Numbered from the stretch's first letter, positions 55,589 through 64,000 are shown. The stretch is DNA of 64,000 nt from Campylobacter sp. 2014D-0216 (GCF_014931215.1 NZ_CP063089.1:558001-622000); one strand, 5' to 3'. A program made the numbers and translations. The notes: a model not told the origin generated them from the sequence alone.

Positions 55589-56597
55589 GAATATTTTAAA
55601 AAGTTTAGATTCTAGTGAAAAAGAAAATTTACAGCAAGGCTTAAAAGCTTTAATAGAACAAACTTATGTTATAGAAAACGAATATAAACAGCTTAATGAA
55701 AACTACACTGCGTTAAGACAAATGGTGAGTGAGATTATAGAAGTTTTACCTATGGCATTGTGGATTTTAGATGCAAACAAAAATATTATTTTACAAAATA
55801 ATCTTGCCACTCAAAAGCCAAAGCTTTTAGAATGTATTGATCTTGATAAAACACATTATGAGCTTGAATTTGACCATAAATTTTATCTGATTAAAATCAC
55901 CTCTCATATTGATAAACTTATAGTAAATGCAACAGATATTAGCGATGAAAAAAGAAACGAAAGACTAGCGAGTATGGGTACAGTGGCGGCTCATTTAGCA
56001 CATGAAATACGCAATCCTATTGGTTCCATTTCACTTTTAAGTTCAACTTTATTTGAAAGAAGTGAGTTGAAAAACAAGCATATTGTTTTAGAAATTCAAA
56101 AAGCAATTTCAAGGGTAGAACGTATAGTAAATTCCACTTTGCTTTTTACCAAAGGTGTGCATGTTAATTTTAATGAATTTAATTTACAAGAGTTGCAAGA
56201 TGAATGCGAGCAAGCTATTGGTGCGTATAATTATTTAGCGAATATTGACTTTAGTTTTGATTTTTTAGATCTAAGATTGAATGCAGATAAATCTTTGCTT
56301 GCATTGGTATTGCAAAATTTGCTTTATAACGCCATAGATGCAATCGAAGAAAGCGAAAATGACGAGGGGTGTATCAAAGTCCAATGTGAGCAAAAAGAAG
56401 ATAAAATTTTTATTAGAGTTTATGATAGCGGAGTAGGTATAAAAGATAAAAAAATGGTATTTGAGGCTTTTAAGACTACTAAATTAAAAGGAAATGGCTT
56501 GGGACTTTCTTTATCCAAGCAAATCATTGATGCGCATAATGGGGTATTGGGATTTGATGAAAATCCAAAATGTTTTTTTATAGAGCTAAAAATTTAA
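55581..56597 (+). CDS. flgS: flagellar two-component sensor kinase FlgS
   Basis: Cytosolic histidine kinase that, with FlgR, switches on sigma-54 flagellar genes in response to the export apparatus. The 338 residues have no membrane helix: a coiled-coil/PAS-like part (about 1-120), the H-box LAHEIRNPIGSISLLSS with phospho-acceptor His141, N-box QNLLYNAIDAIEE, G1 VYDSGVGIKD, F-box FEAFKTTK and G2 GNGLGLSLSKQ. Length and His position fit FlgS of C. jejuni. flgR is not in this window. Overlaps the nuclease-like gene upstream, so the two are probably coupled. Confidence 0.92.
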   Translation: MDENILKSLDSSEKENLQQGLKALIEQTYVIENEYKQLNENYTALRQMVSEIIEVLPMALWILDANKNIILQNNLATQKPKLLECIDLDKTHYELEFDHKFYLIKITSHIDKLIVNATDISDEKRNERLASMGTVAAHLAHEIRNPIGSISLLSSTLFERSELKNKHIVLEIQKAISRVERIVNSTLLFTKGVHVNFNEFNLQELQDECEQAIGAYNYLANIDFSFDFLDLRLNADKSLLALVLQNLLYNAIDAIEESENDEGCIKVQCEQKEDKIFIRVYDSGVGIKDKKMVFEAFKTTKLKGNGLGLSLSKQIIDAHNGVLGFDENPKCFFIELKI

Positions 56598-56640
56598 GCT
56601 CTATAAAATAAATTTTAACTTAAAATAATAAAAGTATTTT

Positions 56641-56717
56641 GTCCTCATAGCTCAGCTGGATAGAGCGCAGAATTCCTAATTCTGAGGCCGCAAGTTCAAA
56701 CCTTGCTGGGGACACCA
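56641..56717 (+). tRNA. tRNA-Arg, anticodon CCT
   Basis: A complete 77-nt cloverleaf: acceptor GTCCTCA/TGGGGAC (A7-U66), D-arm GCTC/GAGC, anticodon stem CAGAA/TTCTG around loop TTCCTAA, T-arm GCAAG-TTCAAAC-CTTGC, discriminator A and encoded CCA. Reads AGG codons. Located between flgS and trmL on the same strand, 10 bases before trmL. Confidence 0.95.
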
Positions 56718-56727
56718 AAGGAAGGTA

Positions 56728-57195
56728 ATGTTTCATATTGTTTTAGTTGAGCCACGTATACCTCAAAACACCGGAAGTATTGGAAGAATGTGTTATAATG
56801 CAGGGTTTACTTTGCATATTGTTAACCCACTCTTTAGTATCGATGAAAAAGCAGTTAAAAGAGCGGGGCTTGATTACTGGAAGAAATTAAATCCTTTATT
56901 GTGGGATAGCTTGGAGGATTTTTTAAACGAATATGGAAAATTTCAAGATAGATTTTTCTTTGCGACAACTAAAACCAGTCAGACTTATTTTGAAGTAAAT
57001 TACCAAAAAGGCGATTTTTTGTTTTTTGGTAGTGAAAGTTTTGGTTTACCTATGGATCTTATGCAGAGAAAATGGGAAAATACTATTACTATACCGATGA
57101 AAGAATGTGGCAGAAGTTTAAATTTAGCAACAAGTGTGGGTATAGTAAGCTATGAAGCTTTGAGGCAAAATTTTGCCTCGTTTGAAAAGAATTAA
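56728..57195 (+). CDS. trmL: tRNA (cytidine/uridine-34-2'-O)-methyltransferase TrmL
   Basis: SPOUT (SpoU) methyltransferase that 2'-O-methylates the wobble base of tRNA-Leu. The 155-residue protein has the three family motifs: [14 protein letters not shown] near residue 9, [10 protein letters not shown] near residue 95 and [26 protein letters not shown] near the end, forming the SAM-binding trefoil knot. Length equals E. coli TrmL. AAGGAAGG precedes the ATG. Its final codons hold an 18-base palindrome and its stop overlaps the convergent ABC ATPase gene. Confidence 0.93.
   Translation: MFHIVLVEPRIPQNTGSIGRMCYNAGFTLHIVNPLFSIDEKAVKRAGLDYWKKLNPLLWDSLEDFLNEYGKFQDRFFFATTKTSQTYFEVNYQKGDFLFFGSESFGLPMDLMQRKWENTITIPMKECGRSLNLATSVGIVSYEALRQNFASFEKN
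57162..57179. terminator. palindromic hairpin at the trmL / ABC ATPase convergence
   Basis: Perfect 18-base palindrome GAGGCAAAATTTTGCCTC inside the last trmL codons; folds as seven-base arms with loop AATT. Lies 13 bases from the trmL stop and downstream of the ABC ATPase stop on the other strand. U-tracts are short, so its strength is uncertain. Confidence 0.5.
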
Positions 57196-57920
57196 TGGTT
57201 TAATACCTGATTTAAAAATTCTTTTAATCTTTCATTTTGTGGATTTTCAAAGGCTATTTTAGGGCATTCATCTACCGCTATAACCCCTTTATCCATAAAG
57301 AAAATTCGGTTTGCAACATTTCTAGCAAAACCCATTTCGTGTGTAACAACAAGCATTGTTAAACCCTCTTTAGCTACTTCTTTCATGATATTTAAAACCT
57401 CGCCTATCATTTCAGGATCTAGTGCTGATGTTGGTTCGTCAAATAAAATTACATCAGGATTCATCATCAAAGAACGTGCAATAGCAATGCGTTGCTTTTG
57501 TCCACCTGAAAGTTTATGCGGGTAGTAGTTTTCTTTATCGCTTAAGCCAACTTTTTGAAGAAGCTCTTTTGCTTTTTTTACCGCTTCTTCTTTAGTCATG
57601 ATTTTAGTTTGTACAGGCGCTAAACATAAATTTTCTAAGACATTTTTATTGTTAAAAAGATTAAAATGCTGAAAAACCATGCTAACTTTTTGGCGAATTT
57701 TGTTTATATCAGTTTTTTTATCCAATATATTAATATTATTGATGAAAATATTACCACTATCTGGTACTTCAAGTTTGTTTAAACAGCGTAAAAAGGTACT
57801 TTTTCCACCACCACTAGGTCCGATAATAGCGATAATATCACCTTTGTTTATTTCAACACTAATGTCTTTTAAAACTTCTAAATCACCGTATTTTTTTATT
57901 AAATTTTCAATTTTAATCAT
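57192..57920 (-). CDS. polar amino-acid ABC transporter ATP-binding protein
   Basis: A 242-residue ABC ATPase of the His/Gln/Glu/Arg group (GlnQ-type). Walker [10 protein letters not shown] near residue 34, Q-loop [16 protein letters not shown], signature LSGGQKQR, Walker [16 protein letters not shown] and H-loop VVTHEMGFA are all intact. Partner permease gene overlaps upstream by 8 bases. No binding protein is adjacent. The substrate is not set by these motifs. Confidence 0.92.
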   Translation of the reverse strand: MIKIENLIKKYGDLEVLKDISVEINKGDIIAIIGPSGGGKSTFLRCLNKLEVPDSGNIFINNINILDKKTDINKIRQKVSMVFQHFNLFNNKNVLENLCLAPVQTKIMTKEEAVKKAKELLQKVGLSDKENYYPHKLSGGQKQRIAIARSLMMNPDVILFDEPTSALDPEMIGEVLNIMKEVAKEGLTMLVVTHEMGFARNVANRIFFMDKGVIAVDECPKIAFENPQNERLKEFLNQVLNH

Positions 57921-58665
57921 GTTTGCTTAATCTCTCTTCTATTAATCTTGCAATCAAGGTTAGAATTTTTACACTCACGTAGTATACTAGCCCTGTAAAA
58001 ATAATAGGCTTAGGGTTGTAATAAACAGCTTGTAAGCTTTTGCTTTGCATAGTAATATCCATAACACTAATATAACCTACAATCGAAGTTTCCTTAAATA
58101 AAGAGATAAACTCATTCATTAAAGAAGGTAAAATGTTTTTAATTGCTTGTGGAAATATGATCAATCTCATAGAAGCAGAGTAATTAAGTCCCATTGCTCT
58201 TGCAGCTTCCATTTGTCCTTTATCCACGCTTTGAATCCCACTTCTAACAATCTCTGCAACATAAGCAGAACTGTTAAGACCAAGTGCGATAATAGCCACA
58301 TAAAAATTATCACTCCAAGTTGCAAAAATAACTACAGAAAAAATTAAAAGTTGTAAAAGAATTGGTGTTCCACGTATAATGTCGATGTATTCATCTATGA
58401 TAAAGTTTAAGCTTTGAATTTCTAAACATCTTAAAAAAGCGATAAAAAAACCAAGCACAATGCCGATTAAAACCCCACCGACTGTTAGCCCTAAAGTCGT
58501 AAAATAGCTATGAACATAAGCTTTTGCTTCTACAGTGTATGCATATTCTCCTGTAGCTAAGCCATTTGAGTCTTTTACTTGTAAAATTTCAACCGGAAAA
58601 GAAAAGTAAGCCCAGAAAATAATAATAGTAAAAAATACAAAGATTTTCATTGTATTATGTTTCAA
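57913..58665 (-). CDS. polar amino-acid ABC transporter permease
   Basis: A 250-residue HisMQ/GlnP-type permease. About five helices: one N-terminal helix, a periplasmic loop (residues about 25-55), then the transporter core with the EAA coupling loop [22 protein letters not shown] near residue 164. TTG start, supported by AAAGGTG six bases upstream; the ATG five codons later has no ribosome site. Forms one transcript with the ATPase gene. Divergent from the alanine symporter gene. Confidence 0.9.
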   Translation of the reverse strand: MKHNTMKIFVFFTIIIFWAYFSFPVEILQVKDSNGLATGEYAYTVEAKAYVHSYFTTLGLTVGGVLIGIVLGFFIAFLRCLEIQSLNFIIDEYIDIIRGTPILLQLLIFSVVIFATWSDNFYVAIIALGLNSSAYVAEIVRSGIQSVDKGQMEAARAMGLNYSASMRLIIFPQAIKNILPSLMNEFISLFKETSIVGYISVMDITMQSKSLQAVYYNPKPIIFTGLVYYVSVKILTLIARLIEERLSKHD

Positions 58666-58844
58666 TCTTTACACCTTTATATAAAATTTAAAACAATAAG
58701 TGTATAAAAATAAAGTTTTTTTTTTACTTAAAAGTTTTTTATATGACTAATTTGCTTGTATTGTGAGTTAAATTTTCACATAGCTTTAAAAAATAAAATA
58801 AATTTAACCTAAAATTATATTTTTTTATAGCAAATTCATTTTTT

Positions 58845-58850
58845 TATGAT
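58845..58850 (+). promoter_or_regulatory. -10 element of the alanine symporter gene
   Basis: TATGAT preceded by a T-rich tract (TTTTTT), the Campylobacter sigma-70 pattern. Transcription would start near 58857, giving a leader of about 30 bases that contains AAAAAGGAGA before the ATG. Confidence 0.5.
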
Positions 58851-58886
58851 AAATTTACGCCAATAAATTAAAAAAGGAGATGAGAT

Positions 58887-60329
58887 ATGGATTTAATATC
58901 CCAGTTTGTCGATCTTATCAATAATCAATATTATTCTATTTTGGTAATTTTGCTTATTGTTACAGGGTTTTATTATAGTTATTTAACAGGTTTTGTGCAA
59001 TTTCGAATGCTTCCTTATGTCTTTGACATCTTAACAGAAAAACAAGAAAATCACGAAAAACACCATATCACTCCTTTTCAGGCTTTGATGATTTCAACAG
59101 CATCAAGAGTGGGTATAGGTAATATTGCAGGTATTGCAGTAGCGGTTGTGCTAGGCGGACCAGGTGCTTTATTTTGGATGTGGGTTATGGCATTTTTTGG
59201 TGGCGCTTCAGCTTTTGCAGAAAGTACTCTAGCACAAGTTTATAAAAGTCGCGATGGTAAAAGCTTTAAAGGTGGTCCTGCTTATTATATTAGTAAAGCT
59301 TTAAATTTAAAATGGCTTGGTGCTATTTTCGCGGTGATTTTGATCATCACTTATGCTTATGGATTTAATGGTCTTCAAAGCCAAACAATGACTTCAGCAT
59401 TTGAGTTTTACTACAAAGGTATGGTTGATGCTAGTGAAGTGAGTTTTGCGCAAAGTTGGTGGCCTATTGTGATTGGAGCTATTTTGGCTGTTTTTGCAGC
59501 TTATATGTTTTTTGGTGATCACACTAAAATAGGTAAAGTAAGTTCAGTTATTGTTCCTATTATGGCGATGATTTATGTAGGTTTATCAATCATAGCGATG
59601 TTTATGAATTTTGATAAAATTCCTGAAGTATTTTCTATGGTTTTTAAAAGTGCTTTTGACTTTGAAGCTATTTTTGGTGGATTTGCAGGTTCTGCTTTGG
59701 TTATAGGCATAAAAAGAGGTTTGTTTTCAAATGAAGCAGGTATGGGTTCAGCTCCAAATGCTGCAGCTTCTGCTTTGACAACTCACCCTGCAAAACAAGG
59801 GGTTATTCAAGCGTTTTCTGTACTAATTGATGTGATTATTTGTACAAGTTCAGGATTTTTAGTATTATTTTCACTTGCTTATGCCAATAATATCGGTGTT
59901 GATGGCAAGCCTATTTTAACAGCATTGCCTTTGGTGCAAGAATCCATGAGAGAATATTATGGAAACTTAGGAGTGCATTTTACTACTGTAAGTATTGTTT
60001 TATTTGCTATTACTTCTTTGATCGGAAATTATTACTACGCACAAGCAAATATTAAATACCTTACTCAAAATCCTATCATTATCAATCTTTTCAAAGTAAG
60101 TGCAGTGCTTATGATTTTTATCGGTGCTAATATGGATTTAAAATTTGCGTGGGATTTAGCTGATACCACTATGGCCTTTATGGCTACGATTAATATCATT
60201 TCTATTTTATTACTTGGTGGTATAGTGAAAAAAGTATTAAAAGATTTTAGTGAGCAAAAAAGACAAGGTAGAGATCCTGTGTTCAGTGCTTCAAAGCTTG
60301 GTATTAAAAACGCAGAGTGCTGGGACTGA
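58887..60329 (+). CDS. sodium:alanine symporter family (AGCS) transporter
   Basis: A 480-residue inner-membrane Na+-coupled amino-acid carrier with about 11 helices. Family segments: TASRVGIGNIAGIAVAVVLGGPGALFWMWVMAFFGG near residues 73-108, FAESTLAQVYK, GGPAYYI, KRGLFSNEAGMGSAPNAAASA near residue 275 and the late NYYYAQANIKYL. Imports alanine or glycine in characterised members. Strong ribosome site AAAAAGGAG. The next small gene overlaps its stop as ATGA-type (A of TGA shared), so both come from one mRNA. Confidence 0.92.
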   Translation: MDLISQFVDLINNQYYSILVILLIVTGFYYSYLTGFVQFRMLPYVFDILTEKQENHEKHHITPFQALMISTASRVGIGNIAGIAVAVVLGGPGALFWMWVMAFFGGASAFAESTLAQVYKSRDGKSFKGGPAYYISKALNLKWLGAIFAVILIITYAYGFNGLQSQTMTSAFEFYYKGMVDASEVSFAQSWWPIVIGAILAVFAAYMFFGDHTKIGKVSSVIVPIMAMIYVGLSIIAMFMNFDKIPEVFSMVFKSAFDFEAIFGGFAGSALVIGIKRGLFSNEAGMGSAPNAAASALTTHPAKQGVIQAFSVLIDVIICTSSGFLVLFSLAYANNIGVDGKPILTALPLVQESMREYYGNLGVHFTTVSIVLFAITSLIGNYYYAQANIKYLTQNPIIINLFKVSAVLMIFIGANMDLKFAWDLADTTMAFMATINIISILLLGGIVKKVLKDFSEQKRQGRDPVFSASKLGIKNAECWD

Positions 60330-60469
60330 TGTTAGATTATATTATCGTAACTTTGTTTATCGCTTTTATGGTTTTTCTTGTATTTGGTTTTAATCGCCAA
60401 ATGCAAGAAAAAGCTAAGCAAAGAGAAGAAAAACAAAAAACAAAGAAAGATTTTAAAAAAAATAGGTAA
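60329..60469 (+). CDS. 46-residue single-pass membrane protein coupled to the alanine symporter gene
   Basis: ATG shares one base with the symporter's stop (TGATG). The protein MLDYIIVTLFIAFMVFLVFG has one membrane helix (residues 3-20), followed by a Lys/Gln/Glu-rich, strongly basic cytosolic tail ending KKDFKKNR. The overlap implies translational coupling; no family recognised. It may be an accessory subunit of the carrier or just a co-inherited small protein. Codon use looks like its neighbours. It is followed by glyS after 33 bases. Confidence 0.72.
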   Translation: MLDYIIVTLFIAFMVFLVFGFNRQMQEKAKQREEKQKTKKDFKKNR

Positions 60470-60502
60470 AATACACTAAAAATTTTTAAAAAAGAGTGTA
60501 AA

Positions 60503-62497
60503 ATGAAATTGTTAATAGAAATAGGCACAGAAGAACTTCCTGCTATTCCTTTATTGAAAGAACTTCCAAATATTAGTAAAAAATGGGAAAAGATTTTACA
60601 AGAGTATCATTTAGAATCAGAATTTAAATTTTTCTATACTCCTAGAAGACTGGTTTTTATGCATGAAAATTTTAAAGAAAAACAAGATGATTCTTTTGTG
60701 GAATTTATTGGTGCACCCAAAGCAATAGCTTATAAAGACGGAAAGCTTACTCAGGCAGGACTTAGCTTTTTAGAAAAAAGCGGCTTAAAAGAAGAAGAGC
60801 TTGAGTTTAAAGAAATCAAAGGTAAAGAAGTATTATATTGTCAAAAACAAGTACAAGGCTTGCAAAGCAAAGTGGTTTTACCGCAAATGATCGAGGCTTT
60901 TTTGAAAAGCTTGAGTTTTGGTAAAACTATGAGATGGGGCGATGGTTGCTTTGAATTTATCAGGGCAATTCGTTCGCTTTGTTGTGTATTAAATGATGAA
61001 TTGGTTGAATTTGAAAGCTATGGTGTTAAAAGTGCAAAAAGTACTTTTGTGCACAGAAGTGTTAGCTATGATTTGATAGCTTTTGGAAATGTTGATGAAT
61101 ATTTTAAAATTTTAGAACAAAATTATATTATCTTAGACCAGGCAACTAGAAAAGCGATTATTTTGGATCAGCTAAAGGCACTTGAAAATGAAAATGGTAT
61201 TACAATTGCAGAAGATGATGAGCTTTTGGCTGAAGTTGTAGCTATTACAGAATACCCAAAAGCATTATTAGGACATTTTGAAAAAGAATATTTAGAAATC
61301 CCAAGTGAAGTGATTATCACTTCTATGAGAGAAAACCAGCGTTATTTTGCAGTATTTAAAGATAATGCTTTAAGCAATCATTTTGTGGTAGTTTCTAATG
61401 CAGTATGTGAGGATTATTCTAAAATCATTAATGGAAACGAAAGAGTTTTAAGAGCAAGATTAAGCGATGCGATGTTTTTTTGGAAAAATGATTTAGCGCA
61501 AGGTTTAAATAACGATAAAATAAGTCAAATGGTTTATCTTGAAGGGCTTGGCACTTTAAAAGATAAAATCACTAGGGAGCAAAAAATCGCTACTAAACTT
61601 TGCGAGGTTTTTGCTAATACTCAAAAAGATGAAATTTTAAAAGCTTTGGAATATTCCAAAGCCGATCTTAGTACTCAAATGGTGTATGAATTTACCGATC
61701 TTCAAGGTATTATGGGATCTTACTATGCTAAGGCTATGGGTATGAGTGATGAGCTTGCCTTGGCGATTAAAGAGCAATATCTTCCAAATGGCGATAATTC
61801 AGCAATGCCAAGTAATGAGTTTAGTTCTATTGTAGCTTTAGCTTGTAAACTTGATACACTTATGGGACTTTTTTCTATAGGAAAAATTCCAAGCGGCACA
61901 AAAGATCCTTATGCTTTAAGAAGAGCAGCAAATGGCGTTTTAAAAATTCTTCTAGCATTAAATAAAAGTTTTGACCTTAAAATGTTTTTAGAGGCTATAT
62001 CTAGTGAGTATAAAAGTTTTGATCATAAAATACTGCTAGATTTTATTTTGGAGCGCTTGTATACTTTTTATGAAGTGAATGCTTCTTTTGTTAAAGCTGT
62101 GCTTTGTTCTAAGACTTATGATGTGATATATATTGATTCTTGCATAAAAGCTTTAATTCAAAGTGCAAGTAAGACAGATTTTAATCAAAATTTTGCAACT
62201 TTTAAGCGTTTGGCAAATATCGCTTTATTAAGCGATGTTCAAGTTGATGAAAGCTTATTTAATACCCAAGAGGAAAAAAACCTATACCAAGCATTTTTAC
62301 AATGTAAAACTCAAAGACATAGCACCCAAGAGCTTTTAGAAAATCTTTTTGCGTTAAAACCGCAGATTGATGCATTTTTTGATAAAGTGATGATTAATGA
62401 TAAAGATGAAAAAATCAAAAACAATCGCCAAGCTTTGGTATGTGTAATCTATCGTGAGTTTTTAAAAATAGCTGATATCAAAGAGCTTAGCTTATGA
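60503..62497 (+). CDS. glyS: glycyl-tRNA synthetase beta subunit
   Basis: The beta chain of the alpha2beta2 glycyl-tRNA synthetase, which recognises tRNA-Gly. The 664-residue protein starts with LLIEIGTEELPAIPL and contains FYTPRRLVF, RWGDGCFEFIRAIRSLCC, EVIITSMRENQRYFAVF, LRARLSDAMFFWKND and KDPYALRRAANGVLKI, all family hallmarks. Slightly shorter than E. coli (689). The alpha subunit glyQ is elsewhere. AAAAAGAG ribosome site. Overlaps the M23 peptidase gene by 4 bases. Confidence 0.95.
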   Translation: MKLLIEIGTEELPAIPLLKELPNISKKWEKILQEYHLESEFKFFYTPRRLVFMHENFKEKQDDSFVEFIGAPKAIAYKDGKLTQAGLSFLEKSGLKEEELEFKEIKGKEVLYCQKQVQGLQSKVVLPQMIEAFLKSLSFGKTMRWGDGCFEFIRAIRSLCCVLNDELVEFESYGVKSAKSTFVHRSVSYDLIAFGNVDEYFKILEQNYIILDQATRKAIILDQLKALENENGITIAEDDELLAEVVAITEYPKALLGHFEKEYLEIPSEVIITSMRENQRYFAVFKDNALSNHFVVVSNAVCEDYSKIINGNERVLRARLSDAMFFWKNDLAQGLNNDKISQMVYLEGLGTLKDKITREQKIATKLCEVFANTQKDEILKALEYSKADLSTQMVYEFTDLQGIMGSYYAKAMGMSDELALAIKEQYLPNGDNSAMPSNEFSSIVALACKLDTLMGLFSIGKIPSGTKDPYALRRAANGVLKILLALNKSFDLKMFLEAISSEYKSFDHKILLDFILERLYTFYEVNASFVKAVLCSKTYDVIYIDSCIKALIQSASKTDFNQNFATFKRLANIALLSDVQVDESLFNTQEEKNLYQAFLQCKTQRHSTQELLENLFALKPQIDAFFDKVMINDKDEKIKNNRQALVCVIYREFLKIADIKELSL

Positions 62498-63300
62498 GAA
62501 AAATTCTTTACTTTTTGTGTTTTTTGGTTTTTAGCTTAGATGCTAGAGAAATTCAGCTTATTAAAGGACAAGTGGTTTTTTTAGAATTAGATAAAAGTAG
62601 TTTTTTACAAGTTAGTTCAAATTCTAAAAAACTACCTTTTTTTGAATATAAAAATAAAATCATTGTTAGTGTAGCTATGCCTTATAAAAATCCTAAAGAT
62701 AGGGAATTATTAGTTCAATTTAAAGATTATTCTCAAGAAAAAATTACGATAAAATTTAGCGAAGGAGACTATCAAAAAGAATTTTTAAAGGTTAGCGCTT
62801 CTAAGGTAAATCCGCCTAAAGAAACACTTAAACGCATTAGTAAAGAGTATCAAGAAGCTATTAAAGTTTATAGTACCTATACTAATACAGCTTTATTTGA
62901 TGGCGAATTTATATATCCTTTAGAAAGTAAAATTACTAGTGATTTTGGAAAAGCAAGGTTGTTTAACGATACACTTAAAAGCTATCACAGTGGGACTGAT
63001 TTTAGAGCGGCAAATGGAACTAAAATTTATGCTAGCAATGATGGCATCGTAAGAATTGCTTCAAACCGTTATTACGCAGGTAATTCAGTAGTGATTGATC
63101 ATGGGTATGGAATTTATTCACAGTATTATCATCTTTCAAAGCTTAATGTAAAAGTAGGGCAAAAGGTTAAAAAAGGTGAGTTTATAGGTTTAAGTGGGGC
63201 TAGTGGTAGAGTTACGGGGCCGCATTTGCATTTTGGAATTTTAGTCAATGGTGTACAAGTTGATCCACTTGATTTTATAGCTAAATTTAATGCCTTATAA
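62494..63300 (+). CDS. M23-family metallopeptidase (LytM-type)
   Basis: A 268-residue periplasmic protein with a signal peptide (MRKILYFLCFLVFSLDA), an N-terminal beta region (about 20-110) and a C-terminal LytM domain (about 140-262). Zinc ligands are intact: KSYHSGTDFRAANGTKIYAS (His-x3-Asp) and GPHLHFGI (His-x-His), with central YSQYYHLSKL. It should cleave peptidoglycan peptide cross-links, possibly affecting cell shape. Translated from the glyS overlap, and overlaps the MidA-like gene by 1 base. Confidence 0.88.
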   Translation: MRKILYFLCFLVFSLDAREIQLIKGQVVFLELDKSSFLQVSSNSKKLPFFEYKNKIIVSVAMPYKNPKDRELLVQFKDYSQEKITIKFSEGDYQKEFLKVSASKVNPPKETLKRISKEYQEAIKVYSTYTNTALFDGEFIYPLESKITSDFGKARLFNDTLKSYHSGTDFRAANGTKIYASNDGIVRIASNRYYAGNSVVIDHGYGIYSQYYHLSKLNVKVGQKVKKGEFIGLSGASGRVTGPHLHFGILVNGVQVDPLDFIAKFNAL

Positions 63301-64000
63301 TGATAACATTTAGTGAGTTTTTTCAAAGTTGGATCAATAAATACTATTCACAAGCTGTAAGTGTTGGCAAAAATGGAGATTTTTACACTGTAGTTAGTGT
63401 GGGAAATCTTTTTGGTGTATTACTGGCTAATCATTTTTTAAAACTTATCAATGATAAAAAATTAACTTTACCGGTTGAAGTTGTAGAAATAGGAGCAAAT
63501 GAGGGGCATTTAATGCTTGATTTTATACAAGCACTCTATACACTTAGTCCAGATGTTTTAGAGCAAATTGAATGCTACATTATTGAGCCACATGAAAAGT
63601 TAAGGACTGTTCAAAGAAAACTTTTTAATGCATATGATTTAGATGTAAAAATTTGTAATTCTTTAAGTGAATGCCATTTTAAAAATGCTTTTTTTTATGC
63701 TAATGAATTGTTTGATTGTTTTGCATGTGAACTCATAAAAGACAAAACAATGGCATATGTCGATGATGAATTTAATATTATTTTTAAGCCTATGAATGAT
63801 GAGTTTTTAAAAGAGTGTGAAGCATATGCTATCACTCATAGTGAATTTTGCGTCGCTTATAAGCCTTTTTTATATCAACTAAAACAAGCCTGTGAAAAAT
63901 TAACTTTTGCATGTTTTGATTATGCAAAAAAAGAAGAAAAAATTAGCATTAGAATGTATAAAAATCATCAAGTATATAATCTTTTTGAAGAGAATTTAAA
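63300..64000 (+). CDS. MidA-like (DUF185) SAM-dependent methyltransferase, 3' end beyond the window
   Basis: The first 233 codons of a cytosolic protein. It opens ITFSEFFQSWINKYY, continues with KNGDFYTVVSVGNLFGVLLA and the SAM loop VEVVEIGANEGHLMLDF near residues 60-76, then YIIEPHEKLRTVQRK and FYANELFDCFACE, the pattern of the MidA/NDUFAF7 protein-arginine methyltransferase family. The ATG overlaps the preceding TAA as TAATG. Bacterial role unknown. The reading frame is still open at the window's end. Confidence 0.8.
   Translation, partial: MITFSEFFQSWINKYYSQAVSVGKNGDFYTVVSVGNLFGVLLANHFLKLINDKKLTLPVEVVEIGANEGHLMLDFIQALYTLSPDVLEQIECYIIEPHEKLRTVQRKLFNAYDLDVKICNSLSECHFKNAFFYANELFDCFACELIKDKTMAYVDDEFNIIFKPMNDEFLKECEAYAITHSEFCVAYKPFLYQLKQACEKLTFACFDYAKKEEKISIRMYKNHQVYNLFEENL

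Noticed and set aside
1-64000. Search for poly-G/poly-C contingency tracts typical of Campylobacter
   Set aside because: No run of eight or more G or C was seen on either strand; long runs are only A/T and lie in spacers or Lys/Phe codons.
1-64000. CRISPR array, prophage or insertion sequence
   Set aside because: No regularly spaced repeats, integrase, transposase or phage structural genes found; the window reads as core chromosome.

Overview
The window looks like ordinary chromosomal DNA of a Campylobacter, most likely of the C. lari group. It is strongly AT-rich and densely packed. The gene set is epsilonproteobacterial: a flagellin FlaC-like protein, FlgS, a Cj0977-like hotdog protein, an FlhB C-domain paralogue, PurL/PurH, and a leucyl transferase (Bpt). 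Several neighbourhoods match C. jejuni gene order as I remember it: aroK-der-kdsA-ribH-nusB-pyrF; rpmH-rnpA-yidD-yidC-jag-mnmE-purL-djlA-like-purH-tlp7; psd to lepB; tgt-corA-like; pycA-bpt-ftsW; flgS; glyS-M23-MidA. I ran no database search. I see no prophage, insertion sequence, rRNA, CRISPR or poly-G contingency tract. The window starts inside aroK and ends inside a MidA-like gene.

Layout. 1-1657 (-): aroK end and der. 1758-6425 (+): DMT exporter, nucleobase permease, kdsA, ribH, nusB, pyrF. 6437-17495 (-): an almost gapless block from rpmH through membrane insertion (yidD, yidC, jag), mnmE and purine genes to a CxxCH chemoreceptor and a META lipoprotein. 17638-19933 (+): acetyltransferase, UDG-like protein, periplasmic protein. 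19911-21933 (-): YbgC thioesterase and a pentapeptide-repeat membrane protein. 22062-24594 (+): DsbA-like oxidase with arylsulfate sulfotransferase. 24625-27413 (-): DcuB and a peptidase D. 27465-28183 (+): nuclease and lipoprotein. 28163-34899 (-): hotdog protein, CmoB, FlaC, DUF4149 protein, PrmC, M48 protease, ABC-F ATPase. 34971-36911 (+): phosphoesterase and Psd. 36886-42712 (-): FlhB-like and FliK-like proteins, MFS carrier, AtpI-like protein, HemL, cytochrome c. 42791-47782 (+): FolD, LepB, AspB, Tgt, CorA-like. 47784-47860 (-): tRNA-Arg(GCG). 47978-53402 (+): biotin carboxylase, Bpt, DnaJ-like, FtsW, amino-acid binding lipoprotein. 53403-54668 (-): class V aminotransferase. 54734-57195 (+): nuclease-fold protein, FlgS, tRNA-Arg(CCT), TrmL. 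57192-58665 (-): amino-acid ABC ATPase and permease. 58887-64000 (+): alanine symporter, a 46-residue membrane protein, GlyS, M23 peptidase, MidA-like.

No stretch longer than 300 bases lacks a gene. The largest gaps are 58666-58886 (divergent promoter region), 47783-47977 (tRNA-Arg plus promoters) and 52453-52643 (promoter and a candidate leader peptide).

Most of the window is core metabolism and envelope biogenesis. The points most worth a second look are: two genes whose only plausible start is AUA (rnpA and the gene before flgS); a ten-codon leader ORF with a perfect Shine-Dalgarno and tandem Arg codons before an amino-acid binding protein; a free-standing FlhB C-domain next to a FliK-like protein; a CxxCH-bearing chemoreceptor; and a possibly leaderless phosphoesterase mRNA.
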